A stretch of DNA of 48,944 nt from an uncultured Spirochaetaceae bacterium (GTDB lineage: Bacteria > Spirochaetota > Spirochaetia > Treponematales > Treponemataceae): NCBI GenBank assembly GCA_902785455.1, contig CACZYY010000010.1, positions 1 to 48,944 on the forward strand, read 5' to 3'. Every line of letters begins with the position of its first letter. The first letter of the stretch is position 1. The notes below the pieces were generated by a model. The model did not search any database. It saw only the letters and a list, made by a program, of their open reading frames with translations, and was not told the origin of the DNA. Positions 41,058-48,853 of this stretch are shown piece by piece. The position numbers were made by a program, and so were the translations under genes.

Positions 41058-41873
41058 ATGAAAACTCTGAAATTAAAAAATCGTACAGTTTCTACGAAAT
41101 TACCTGCGTTCGTTATGGGAATCGTGAATGCGACTCCTGATTCTTTTTTTGACAAAAGCCGTGGCGGGGTGGCGGACGCTCTTCGACTGATTGAGGAAGG
41201 TGCTGACCTTCTTGATATTGGCGGTGAGTCTACCCGGCCGGGCAGCGAATATGTCAGTGCGGAAGAAGAAATTCGTCGTGTTATTCCAGTGATTGAAGGC
41301 ATTCGCAAGGTTTCTGATATTCCAGTTTCTGTTGATACACGAAAATTTGAAGTGATGAAAGCCGCTTTTGATGCAGGTGCTGACATTTTGAATGATATTT
41401 CAGCACTTGAGGATGATGAGCGACTTGCACCCTTCTGTGCGGAAACAAAAATTCCTGTGATTTTGATGCACAAGCGTGGCAATCCTTCGACGATGCAGAA
41501 AAATACCGTTTATGAGAATGTCTTTGATGAGGTGAATGAATACCTCAAAGCCCGCGTAGATTTTTCTTTGAAAGCCGGAATTGAAGCCGAAAAAATCTGG
41601 CTTGACCCTGGAATCGGTTTTGGAAAGAACGTGAACGATAATTTTGAGCTTATGAAACGTTGTGGTGAGTTCTGTGACGGAAAATTTCCGGTTTTGATGG
41701 CTCTTTCACGAAAAACATGTATTGGCGAGGTGACTGGTCGTGACGTTCAGGGCAGGCTCGCTGGCACTTTGACCGCCGACATTCTTTCTGTCCTTCGAGG
41801 GGCTTCGATGATTCGCGTGCATGACGTAAAAGAAGCCGTAGATTCCTTGAAGGTGATGCAAGCTTTTTTCTAG
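41058..41873 (+). CDS. folP: Dihydropteroate synthase
   Basis: 271 residues. It joins hydroxymethyl-dihydropterin pyrophosphate (the FolK product) with p-aminobenzoate and is the sulfonamide target. TIM-barrel landmarks: VMGIVNATPDSFFDKS (pterin and phosphate site), LLDIGGESTRPGSEYV, PVSVDTRKFEV, ILNDISAL, LMHKRGNPSTMQ, WLDPGIGFGK and ALSRKTCIGEV. The C-terminus ends MIRVHDVKEAVDSLKV, typical of the family. ATG 41058 lacks a Shine-Dalgarno and lies 9 nt after a -10 box. A copy of the quasi-palindromic element follows it. Confidence 0.96.
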   Translation: MKTLKLKNRTVSTKLPAFVMGIVNATPDSFFDKSRGGVADALRLIEEGADLLDIGGESTRPGSEYVSAEEEIRRVIPVIEGIRKVSDIPVSVDTRKFEVMKAAFDAGADILNDISALEDDERLAPFCAETKIPVILMHKRGNPSTMQKNTVYENVFDEVNEYLKARVDFSLKAGIEAEKIWLDPGIGFGKNVNDNFELMKRCGEFCDGKFPVLMALSRKTCIGEVTGRDVQGRLAGTLTADILSVLRGASMIRVHDVKEAVDSLKVMQAFF

Positions 41874-41893
41874 AAGGAAAAATTAAAAAAAAA

Positions 41894-41975
41894 CACACAG
41901 ATTCGATTTTCCTACGGAAAATCAAAATTAAAATTTCACTTTGAAATTGCGTAGCAATTTCGAATCTGTGTGGCA
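41894..41975. repeat. Quasi-palindromic three-way-junction element, copy 2
   Basis: Outer arms CACACAGATTCGA (41894-41906) and TCGAATCTGTGTG (41960-41972) pair perfectly. Inner hairpins GATTTTCC-TAC-GGAAAATC and GAAATTGC-GTA-GCAATTTC are perfect 8-bp stems with the same loops as copy 1 (10315-10396) but different stem bases. Confidence 0.85.
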
Positions 41976-41990
41976 ATATATAGAATAATC

Positions 41991-42010
41991 TGTTATAATA
42001 TCTTTCGGAG
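41991..42010 (+). promoter_or_regulatory. Promoter and ribosome-binding site of cdaA
   Basis: Extended -10 TGTTATAAT at 41991-41999, about 16 bp after the repeat element. GGAG at 42007-42010 stands 8 nt before the TTG start codon at 42019 and fixes that start. Confidence 0.5.
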
Positions 42011-42018
42011 CACTTTAA

Positions 42019-42834
42019 TTGAACGCGTTCGACGGATTACAAACAGTTTGGAACTTTATTCGCCCGATTATTGATGTGGGCATCATGACCTTCCTGCTTT
42101 ATAAGGCGTATCAGATTATCGTCAAAACAAACGCCATGCAGATTATCAAAGCAGGAATCATGGTCGCGCTTTTTTATGCATTCGCGTTCCTTTTTAAGCT
42201 TTCTACGCTTCTCTGGATTTTGAATAAGCTTGCTCCTGGTTTTGCGATTGCGTTTGCGATTATTTTCCAGCCGGAGCTTCGTAAGGTTTTCCTTAAAATC
42301 GGTCAGAACGAGTTTTTCACCTTTGGAAACAGGGCTCGCCACACTTATGTTGATACTGCGGTCGTCGCGGCGGAAACGCTTTCCAAACTCAAAAAAGGTA
42401 TGCTTGTTGTTTTTACGCGGCACACCAGGCTTGATGACATCATCGAAACTGGAACAAAACTCAACGCGGACATTTCTTCGGCTCTTCTGGTCACTATTTT
42501 TGGGCACGAAACACCGCTTCATGATGCGGCTTGTATAGTCCAAAACGGAAAGGTTCTTGCCGCGGGCTGTTTCCTTCCTTTGAGCGAGCAGTTTGATATT
42601 CGAAAAACTTTCGGAACCCGCCACCGTGCGGCTCTTGGACTTGCCGAAACTACAGACGCTGTTGTTCTTGTTGTCTCAGAGGAAACAGGCGCAATCAGTC
42701 TTGCTTACGACTCAAAACTCCATTACGACTTAAAACCGAGCCTTGTCACAAAAATGCTAGAGAATCTTCTCGGAGTTTCTGCCGCACAGCGCACAATAGA
42801 GGATACAATCGATGAAAGCAAAGCAAGTATTTGA
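42019..42834 (+). CDS. cdaA: Diadenylate cyclase CdaA (DacA)
   Basis: 271 residues beginning with TTG. It makes c-di-AMP from two ATP at the inner membrane. Three N-terminal helices (~15-32, 42-60, 64-85) precede the DAC domain. The RHR motif is intact at ~201-203 (GTRHRAALG), but the usual DGA reads D-A-A at 169-171 (PLHDAACIVQ). The catalytic Asp is kept; the Gly next to it, which contacts ATP, is changed. Overlaps the downstream regulator gene by 23 nt, the conserved cdaA-cdaR arrangement, supporting function. Confidence 0.93.
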   Translation: MNAFDGLQTVWNFIRPIIDVGIMTFLLYKAYQIIVKTNAMQIIKAGIMVALFYAFAFLFKLSTLLWILNKLAPGFAIAFAIIFQPELRKVFLKIGQNEFFTFGNRARHTYVDTAVVAAETLSKLKKGMLVVFTRHTRLDDIIETGTKLNADISSALLVTIFGHETPLHDAACIVQNGKVLAAGCFLPLSEQFDIRKTFGTRHRAALGLAETTDAVVLVVSEETGAISLAYDSKLHYDLKPSLVTKMLENLLGVSAAQRTIEDTIDESKASI

Positions 42835-43846
42835 TAAACTGATTGAAAACTGGCATATCAAGGCGATTTGTTTTGTCATCGCTCTTTTCCTTTATGTGAT
42901 TTACCAGAACCAGAGCGTTGACAGCAAGGTTTTCTCCGTTCCGCTCACCGTTGAGTCCAGAAACGGCTATGTTTCAGTCGCTCCGCATCCCCGCACCGTT
43001 GTTGTTTCTGCCAGAGGTAAAAGCGAGGAACTTGCCCAGGTCCGTGAAAGTGATTTAAAGGCTTATCTTGATTTGAATTACGTTTACAAAGATGGCACCT
43101 ATGATTTTCCGGTTCTGATTACGCTTTCTGATTCGGCGAGCATTCTCAATCCGCTGGAACTCAAAGTGACTCCGGAAGTTGTCCGTCTTCGTGTTGAAGA
43201 AGAAGTCACTTCTTATATTGATATCGTTCCCTTTATTAGCGGAAATCCTGTTTATGGGTATGGTGTCAAAAAAGTCTCTGTTTCTCCTGACCAAATCGCA
43301 ATCACAGGTCCAAAATCAATGATTGAAAATTGCGAGCCGTTAAAAACTCTGAATGTTACGACGAACGGAGCCAAACGAAGCTATACGGTCAAAACAAAAG
43401 TCGAACAAAAAGGTCTTTTTATCAAGCATGATGATATTGAAGTCGCCGTAACGGTTGAAATTGAGGAAATTGAAGGAAGCAAGCAGTTCACAAAGCTTCC
43501 TGTCAAAATCATAAATCTTTCGCCCGATCTGGAAATCCGTGCGATGACCACGGATGTTACGGTCACTCTCAACGGTTCGCTTGCAGCCCTTGAAAATTAT
43601 AAGCCGCCGGAGTCTTTTGTTACGGCGGATGTCTCGCATATAGCATCTGCAGGCACATTCTACGTTGATCTTTCTTATTCTCTGCCCAAACGTTATACGC
43701 TTGCCGAAGGTTATACAAAAAATATCCCAATCACATTTACGACCAAGCAAAAAGCTCTTCCAGAAAATCCAGAAGAAGAGAAGGTGACTATCGTTGAAAA
43801 TGCCGGCAATCTCGAAGAAAAAACGGAGAAGCAAAAATATCGATGA
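42812..43846 (+). CDS. cdaR: YbbR-domain regulator of CdaA (CdaR)
   Basis: 344 residues. One N-terminal membrane helix (HIKAICFVIALFLYVIYQNQ), then about four extracytoplasmic YbbR beta domains (for example PLTVESRNGYVSVAPHPRTV; VSVSPDQIAITGPKSMIENC), ending in a charged tail. In other bacteria CdaR binds and modulates CdaA. Its ATG lies within the last codons of cdaA, giving translational coupling, and its stop overlaps the acpS start (ATGA). The identification rests on the YbbR pattern plus position. Confidence 0.9.
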   Translation: MKAKQVFDKLIENWHIKAICFVIALFLYVIYQNQSVDSKVFSVPLTVESRNGYVSVAPHPRTVVVSARGKSEELAQVRESDLKAYLDLNYVYKDGTYDFPVLITLSDSASILNPLELKVTPEVVRLRVEEEVTSYIDIVPFISGNPVYGYGVKKVSVSPDQIAITGPKSMIENCEPLKTLNVTTNGAKRSYTVKTKVEQKGLFIKHDDIEVAVTVEIEEIEGSKQFTKLPVKIINLSPDLEIRAMTTDVTVTLNGSLAALENYKPPESFVTADVSHIASAGTFYVDLSYSLPKRYTLAEGYTKNIPITFTTKQKALPENPEEEKVTIVENAGNLEEKTEKQKYR

Positions 43847-44265
43847 TTTTTGGAATCGGAACTGACATTGCAAAAGTTTCTCGTTTTGAAAAGTGGGTTC
43901 GGAATCCAGAGATGATTCAAAGGTTTTTCAATGAATGTGAGATTGTTCATGTTGAAGAAGATTTTGTTGAAAAACGCCTCCAGTTTCTTTGTGAGCATTA
44001 TGCCGCAAGATTTGCTGCAAAGGAAGCGTTTGCAAAGGCTTTGGGAACAGGCTTCGTAGGGCTTGAACTTTCAGATTTTGGCATAAAAAAAGACGAAAAT
44101 GGCAAACCAGAATTCTTTTTCGGAGCAAAAACTGCCGATATAATAGAAGAAAAGTGTGGAAAAGAAGCAAAAGTCTTAGTTTCTATTTCACATGAGAAAG
44201 AATATGCTGTATCATTTGTAGTGATAGAAAATGCCGCCCCGCCGTGGAGCACCGAAGTACCGTGA
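43843..44265 (+). CDS. acpS: Holo-[acyl-carrier-protein] synthase
   Basis: 140 residues. It transfers phosphopantetheine from CoA to the acyl carrier protein. Motifs: GIGTDIAKVSRFE (Mg-binding Asp) and YAARFAAKEAFAKALGTGF (catalytic Glu/Lys), followed by VLVSISHEKEYAVSFVVIE. The start overlaps the cdaR stop by 4 nt. The last residues, after the family's normal end, are NAAPPWSTEVP, encoded by the left part of a GC-rich repeat (copy C), so the C-terminus has been replaced or extended by repeat DNA. Activity should not depend on it, by inference. Confidence 0.93.
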   Translation: MIFGIGTDIAKVSRFEKWVRNPEMIQRFFNECEIVHVEEDFVEKRLQFLCEHYAARFAAKEAFAKALGTGFVGLELSDFGIKKDENGKPEFFFGAKTADIIEEKCGKEAKVLVSISHEKEYAVSFVVIENAAPPWSTEVP

Positions 44266-44325
44266 AACGGTATGAGCGTGAGCGAAGTGCGGAAGGGCGT
44301 AGCCGACAGAGTGGCGCAAAAAAAA
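44245..44325. repeat. GC-rich hairpin repeat, copy C
   Basis: GGAGCACCGAAG, hairpin TACCGT-GAA-ACGGTA (44258-44272), TGAGCGTGAGCGAAGTGCGGAA, GGGCGTAGCC. The hairpin is in the same place as TTGCCAG/CTGGCAA of copy B but has a different sequence. It begins inside acpS. Confidence 0.8.
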
Positions 44326-44338
44326 TAGGGAGTGTAAG

Positions 44339-45256
44339 ATGTATCGAAAATCTACAAAAAAAGAAGAAGATCCAGATAAAAAGCCAAAACTTTCATACTG
44401 GTCGAAGACTAAGTGTATCTGTCCTGTCTGTCAGCGTCCTTTTGAAAAGGAAGAGATGCTCACGGGTAGCGGACGAATGAACGCTGGTGACTTGACCGAT
44501 GAACTTCACAGAAATTACATTCCTTCCGAAAAATATGGTGCGGTTTATCCTTTGATTTATGCTATCGGAGCTTGTCCCCGATGTCATGTCGCTCTTTTAT
44601 GGAAGGACTTTGAGGATATAAAAGATCCTGCTTCAATCGATGCCCTTCGTGACGACGATGAAAACCGCAAAAAAAAGGTTTCGGCAATTTTCCCTCACTA
44701 TGATCTCACCCGTGAACGAAATCTTTTGGACGGCGCGGCAATGTATTATCTCGCGCTCCTGTCTTATGAAAAGGTTGATCTGGCTTATGCTCCTACTTTC
44801 AAACGTGCGATGATTTCCCTCAGACTTGCCTGGATTTGCAATCATTTGAACGACACGATTCCCGGCTACAATTATGATTACATCGCAAAGCAGTTCTATC
44901 AGAAGGCAACTTTCTTTTACGAGCAGACGATGATTAACGAAATGAGCCGTGTTGAGTCATTTTCTCCTGTCTCTAACTTTGGGCCTGATATCGACAAGAA
45001 CTACGGCTATGACGGCATGATTTACCTGATTGGGTTGCTCGAATACAAATATGGCCAGACTGCTGATCTTCCGCTCCGCTACAAGAAGCTCGATGCAGCA
45101 AAAAGGGCAATTGCGCGGGGATTCGGCTTGGGTAAATCTTCAAAGGCAAAACCTGGCCCTCTTCTGGAGAATGCACGAAACCTCTACGACAAAATCTCGG
45201 ACTTGATAAAAGAATCCAATACGATTGATTTCAGTGACGATGATGACGAAGAATAG
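44339..45256 (+). CDS. DUF2225 protein with zinc-ribbon-like cysteines
   Basis: 305 residues, cytoplasmic. The N-terminal region has CICPVCQRPFEKEEM and, 55 residues on, ACPRCHVALLWKDFE, two CxxC pairs that could bind zinc as in DUF2225 proteins. The rest is helical (LLDGAAMYYLALLSYEKVDL; AMISLRLAWICNHLNDTIPG), with a TPR-like rhythm, and ends in an acidic tail. Function unknown. GGGAG 8 nt before ATG supports the start. It is 28 nt upstream of truA and likely co-transcribed. Confidence 0.85.
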   Translation: MYRKSTKKEEDPDKKPKLSYWSKTKCICPVCQRPFEKEEMLTGSGRMNAGDLTDELHRNYIPSEKYGAVYPLIYAIGACPRCHVALLWKDFEDIKDPASIDALRDDDENRKKKVSAIFPHYDLTRERNLLDGAAMYYLALLSYEKVDLAYAPTFKRAMISLRLAWICNHLNDTIPGYNYDYIAKQFYQKATFFYEQTMINEMSRVESFSPVSNFGPDIDKNYGYDGMIYLIGLLEYKYGQTADLPLRYKKLDAAKRAIARGFGLGKSSKAKPGPLLENARNLYDKISDLIKESNTIDFSDDDDEE

Positions 45257-45283
45257 TGAGGACATAGCAGGGAGCCGTTATTA

Positions 45284-46066
45284 ATGAGGAATATTCTTCT
45301 TACAGTCTCTTACGATGGTACTGATTTTTGCGGATGGCAAAGGCAGGACAAGAGCGACTTGGGAAAGCCTGTGCGCACCGTGCAGGGCGAAATAGAATCT
45401 GCCCTTGAAAAGCTTCACAAGCAGCCTGTAAAACTCACCGGGAGCGGCCGCACCGATTCTGGCGTTCATGCATTTGCTCAGGCCGCGAATTTTTTTTCTC
45501 CAATCGACTCAATTCCAGCCGAGCGCTATATTCCTGCCCTCAACGCATTTTTGCCGGATGATATTCGTATTGTCGGCTCAAGGGAAGTGCCACAGGATTT
45601 TTCTTCAAGATTTTCTGCTACGAGCCGCACTTACAGATATTTTATCCACACAGGCAATCCCTTTGCGAGCGAAATGCGATATGTCTGGCCGATTCATCAC
45701 AAGCCTGATTTAGAAAAACTCAACAAAATGGCTTCTTATTTGCGTGGGGAGCTTGATTGCGCCACATTTGCGGCAGCCGGGGACGCGAGTCTTTCCACTT
45801 TCCGCTACATTGAGGACGCTCATTTTTATGTCGAACCCAAAAATCCAGAAGTTATAGTCTTTGAAATCACGGCGAACGCCTTTTTATGGAAGATGGTACG
45901 AAGCCTCACCGGAAGCCTGATTTTCTTTGAGAAAAGCGGGAAAGAGCCTGAATATTTCAAGGAAGTTCTTGATTCGCACGACCGAAGCAAGGCCGGCCCC
46001 ACGGCTCCTCCGACAGGACTGTTTTTGTACAGCGTGAGCTTTGAGGGCGAGCGACGGCATGTCTGA
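45284..46066 (+). CDS. truA: tRNA pseudouridine(38-40) synthase TruA
   Basis: 260 residues. It isomerises uridines 38-40 in the anticodon arm of many tRNAs. Motifs: VSYDGTDFCGWQRQ at the N-terminus, LTGSGRTDSGVHAFAQAANF with the catalytic Asp at ~58, SATSRTYRYFIHTG, and FLWKMVRSLTGSLIFF near the C-terminus. GGGAG about 9 nt before the ATG. Together with rluB and tRNA-Arg it is one of three RNA-modification or decoding items here. Confidence 0.96.
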   Translation: MRNILLTVSYDGTDFCGWQRQDKSDLGKPVRTVQGEIESALEKLHKQPVKLTGSGRTDSGVHAFAQAANFFSPIDSIPAERYIPALNAFLPDDIRIVGSREVPQDFSSRFSATSRTYRYFIHTGNPFASEMRYVWPIHHKPDLEKLNKMASYLRGELDCATFAAAGDASLSTFRYIEDAHFYVEPKNPEVIVFEITANAFLWKMVRSLTGSLIFFEKSGKEPEYFKEVLDSHDRSKAGPTAPPTGLFLYSVSFEGERRHV

Positions 46067-46155
46067 GATTGCCCCCAATGGCAAAAAATTGTCTAAAACA
46101 TACAAATAATTTGAAAATCTATGTAAGAATTGACGATAACTCCTTTTCTGGACAG

Positions 46156-46192
46156 TGGTATGATTTGTTCATCTTAAACTAAAAAGGGGTTA
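46156..46192 (+). promoter_or_regulatory. Promoter and ribosome-binding site of the aminotransferase gene
   Basis: Extended -10 TGGTATGAT at 46157-46165 and a strong Shine-Dalgarno AAAAAGGGG about 7 nt before the ATG. No clear -35 box at 17 bp. Confidence 0.45.
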
Positions 46193-46195
46193 AAT

Positions 46196-47551
46196 ATGTT
46201 GAAAGATGAATTGCCAAAAATTGTCAGCGAAAAACTTCCTGGTCCAAAATCTCTGGAAATCATTAAAAGACGGGAAGCCGTCGTGCCTTCTGCCATAAAA
46301 TGCGGCTATCCTGTAGTAATCGACAGGGCTGCAGGAGCTATGATTCAGGATCCCGACGGAAATATTTTCCTGGATTGGGTTGGCGGTGTCGGAGTCCTCA
46401 ATGTCGGGCACACTCATCCAGCCCTTGTTGCCGCCGTGAAATCTCAGGCGGAAAAGTTCTTCCACGGAATGTTCAACATCGTGACTCATGAAGGTTATGT
46501 GGAGCTTGCAGAAAAACTTGGTGCAAGGGTTCCTGTGCGCGGCAGCCACAATAAAGTCATGTTTGCCAATTCTGGTGCTGAGGCTGATGAGAATGCCGTG
46601 AAGGTGGCGAAGGCATATACCGGACGCTCAAACATCATCGTAATGAGCGGTGCCTTTCACGGACGCACGCTTTTGACTATGGCCATGACTTCAAAAAAGG
46701 CTTATGCGAAAGGGCAGGGGCAGCTTCCAGCCGGTATTTTCCGCACAGAATTCCCCAATCTTTACCGTAAGCCGGAAGGCCTGCCTGATGAAAAGGCCAT
46801 TGATTATTATGTCGGAAAGCTCAGAACTGTTTTTGAGGAATGTGCTACCGCTGATACGATTGCGGCTGTCGTAATTGAGCCTGTTCAGGGTGAGGGCGGC
46901 TTTATTCCTGCTCCGATTGAATATGTGAAGGCTGTCCGCAAAATCTGTGACGAGAACGGAATCCTGCTTGTTGCCGATGAAGTTCAGTGCGGTTTTGCCC
47001 GCTCCGGCCGATTCTTCGCCTCTGAATACTGGAAGGACGCCGGATGTGCCCCAGACATCATTGCAACTGCAAAATCAATTGCAGGCGGAGTTCCGCTTGC
47101 TGCCGTTATCGCAAGGAATGAGGTTTTTGATGCCGTTCCATCTGGCGTCATTGGCGGAACTTTTGGCGGAAATGCACTTGCCTGTGCGGCCGGCCTTAAA
47201 GTCCTTGAAGTGATTGATGATGAGAAGCTGGTTGAGCGCGCGAATGAAATCGGAAGAAAAATCACGGAACGTTTCAACCAGTGGAAGGAAAAGTATGAGT
47301 GCGTCGGAGACGTTAGGGGGCTTGGGGCGATGATTGGCGTTGAGTTCGTAAAAAATAAGGAGACAAAAGAAGCGGACGGCAAGCTTGTCTCTGATATTAT
47401 TCAGTATGCCGCAAATCACGGGCTTATAATGGAAAGTGCTGGAACTTTTGGAAATGTGATTCGTTTCCTTGCTCCGCTTGTGATTACGGACGCTCAGATT
47501 GAAGCGGGACTTGCAATTTACGAGGATGCGATAAAAGCCTGCTCAAAATAA
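46196..47551 (+). CDS. gabT: Class III aminotransferase, 4-aminobutyrate transaminase-like
   Basis: 451 residues, PLP-dependent. Class III landmarks: GNIFLDWVGGVGVLNVGHTH, FANSGAEADENAVKVAKAYT, GAFHGRTLLTMAMTS, VIEPVQGEGGFIPAP, LLVADEVQCGFARSG and the PLP-binding Lys ~293 in IATAKSIAGGVPLAAVI. Likely moves the amino group of 4-aminobutyrate to 2-oxoglutarate; ornithine or acetylornithine as substrate cannot be excluded. It has its own promoter, is followed by a shared terminator and is convergent with an iron alcohol dehydrogenase that could use the semialdehyde product. Confidence 0.88.
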   Translation: MLKDELPKIVSEKLPGPKSLEIIKRREAVVPSAIKCGYPVVIDRAAGAMIQDPDGNIFLDWVGGVGVLNVGHTHPALVAAVKSQAEKFFHGMFNIVTHEGYVELAEKLGARVPVRGSHNKVMFANSGAEADENAVKVAKAYTGRSNIIVMSGAFHGRTLLTMAMTSKKAYAKGQGQLPAGIFRTEFPNLYRKPEGLPDEKAIDYYVGKLRTVFEECATADTIAAVVIEPVQGEGGFIPAPIEYVKAVRKICDENGILLVADEVQCGFARSGRFFASEYWKDAGCAPDIIATAKSIAGGVPLAAVIARNEVFDAVPSGVIGGTFGGNALACAAGLKVLEVIDDEKLVERANEIGRKITERFNQWKEKYECVGDVRGLGAMIGVEFVKNKETKEADGKLVSDIIQYAANHGLIMESAGTFGNVIRFLAPLVITDAQIEAGLAIYEDAIKACSK

Positions 47552-47563
47552 GCCATTTAAAGT

Positions 47564-47612
47564 TCACCCCTGAAGTTGGACGGATAAAGTTCAATTTCAG
47601 GGGTGATTTTTT
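47564..47612 (+). terminator. Intrinsic terminator between convergent genes
   Basis: TCACCCCTGAA (47564-47574)/TTCAGGGGTGA (47596-47606) with a 21-nt loop, followed by six T on the plus strand. The T-tract reaches the stop codon of the alcohol dehydrogenase gene. Confidence 0.88.
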
Positions 47613-48768
47613 ATTTTGACCTCAGAATGTCATAGATTTGAATTTCTTCTTCTTTTGTGAGAATTTTCCAGCAGTTGGCTGGCGTTCCGGAAGCAAGTGA
47701 GTCAGTGGCCATTTTGTCTTCCTTTGCGGCGAATTCCTCAAGGTTCAGACCGTATTCCCGGAGTGTAGGAACGTTCAGTTCCTTTGTGAACGCTTCAAGG
47801 GCTGAAATGAACTTTTCGGCTCCTTCTTTTGGACTGCAACTTTCTGATGCGGCTCCGATTTCAATTCCGAGCCGGGCAAATCGCTCATAGCAGCCGTCCA
47901 TTACGGCTTTCAGACATTCTGTCAGAAGCATTGCGTTGGAAATTCCATGCGGAACGTGAAACAAGGCTCCGATAGGACGGCTCATTCCGTGGACTATTGT
48001 CGTTGGGGATGTGTTGATTGCGACTCCAGCCTCGTATGCTGCGAGCGCGAGGTTTTCTCTTGCCTCTTTGTCATTTCCGTCTTTTGCGGCAACTGGAAGC
48101 CACTTGAAAATCCTTTTTATTGCGTCGAGGCAGTATAAGTCTGTCACGGGAGTGGCTTTACGGCAGGTAAAGCTTTCAATTGCATGGGTAAGCGCATCCA
48201 TTCCTGTGTTTATAGTAACGGAAACTGGAGATGTCATTGTGTATGTATAATCGATGACGGCGATTTTTGGAAGCAGATCCTCGCTCTTGAAGAGAAGCTT
48301 TGCGTCAGTCCCTGTGTCCGTGAATACGAAATACTTTGTGGCTTCTGAGCCTGTTCCCGCCGTTGTTGGAATCAAAACTAGCGGTGCGAAATTGCCTTTG
48401 AGTTCCTTTCCGAAGTAGTCAATCAGCTTGCCAGGCAGAACGGCCATGGCGGCGATTGCCTTTGCCGAGTCCAAAGGGGTGCCGCCGCCAAGCCCGATTA
48501 TGAAGTCACAGCCTTCTTTTTTGAAGACATCGACTCCGCTGTAAATCATGGTGTCCGTCGGTTCGCCTGGAAGGTCATTGAAAAGCACGGAATCTATTCC
48601 CTGAGCCTTAAGAACTTCCTGCACCTGCGCGGCAAGTCCTGTTTTCGTTATGATTTTTCCTGTCACGATGAGGGCCTTTTTGCCAAGCTCCTTGATGTAT
48701 GGGGCCGCTATGTTCAGGGCTCCTTCTCCGATTATTGTCCTTGGTGCACTTGTAAAATTAAATGTCAT
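47611..48768 (-). CDS. Iron-containing alcohol dehydrogenase
   Basis: 385 residues, a type III NAD(P)-dependent dehydrogenase. Motifs: IIGLGGGTPLDSAKAIA (dinucleotide site), LIPTTAGTGSEATKYFVF, the metal ligands in GMDALTHAIESFTCRKATPV and in VHGMSRPIGALFHVPHGISN. The metal-binding Asp and three His are present, so it should be active. Substrate unknown; succinate semialdehyde to 4-hydroxybutyrate is one possibility given the convergent gabT-like gene, but lactaldehyde or propanediol type cannot be excluded. GAGGA 6 nt before ATG supports the start. Confidence 0.93.
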   Translation of the reverse strand: MTFNFTSAPRTIIGEGALNIAAPYIKELGKKALIVTGKIITKTGLAAQVQEVLKAQGIDSVLFNDLPGEPTDTMIYSGVDVFKKEGCDFIIGLGGGTPLDSAKAIAAMAVLPGKLIDYFGKELKGNFAPLVLIPTTAGTGSEATKYFVFTDTGTDAKLLFKSEDLLPKIAVIDYTYTMTSPVSVTINTGMDALTHAIESFTCRKATPVTDLYCLDAIKRIFKWLPVAAKDGNDKEARENLALAAYEAGVAINTSPTTIVHGMSRPIGALFHVPHGISNAMLLTECLKAVMDGCYERFARLGIEIGAASESCSPKEGAEKFISALEAFTKELNVPTLREYGLNLEEFAAKEDKMATDSLASGTPANCWKILTKEEEIQIYDILRSK

Positions 48769-48853
48769 GTTTTCCTCATAATATTTTTGATTATAAGCTC
48801 AAATGTCGAGTTTTGGAAATCCTTGGCTGTGTCAAAAAACGGCTTCCAGTCGT

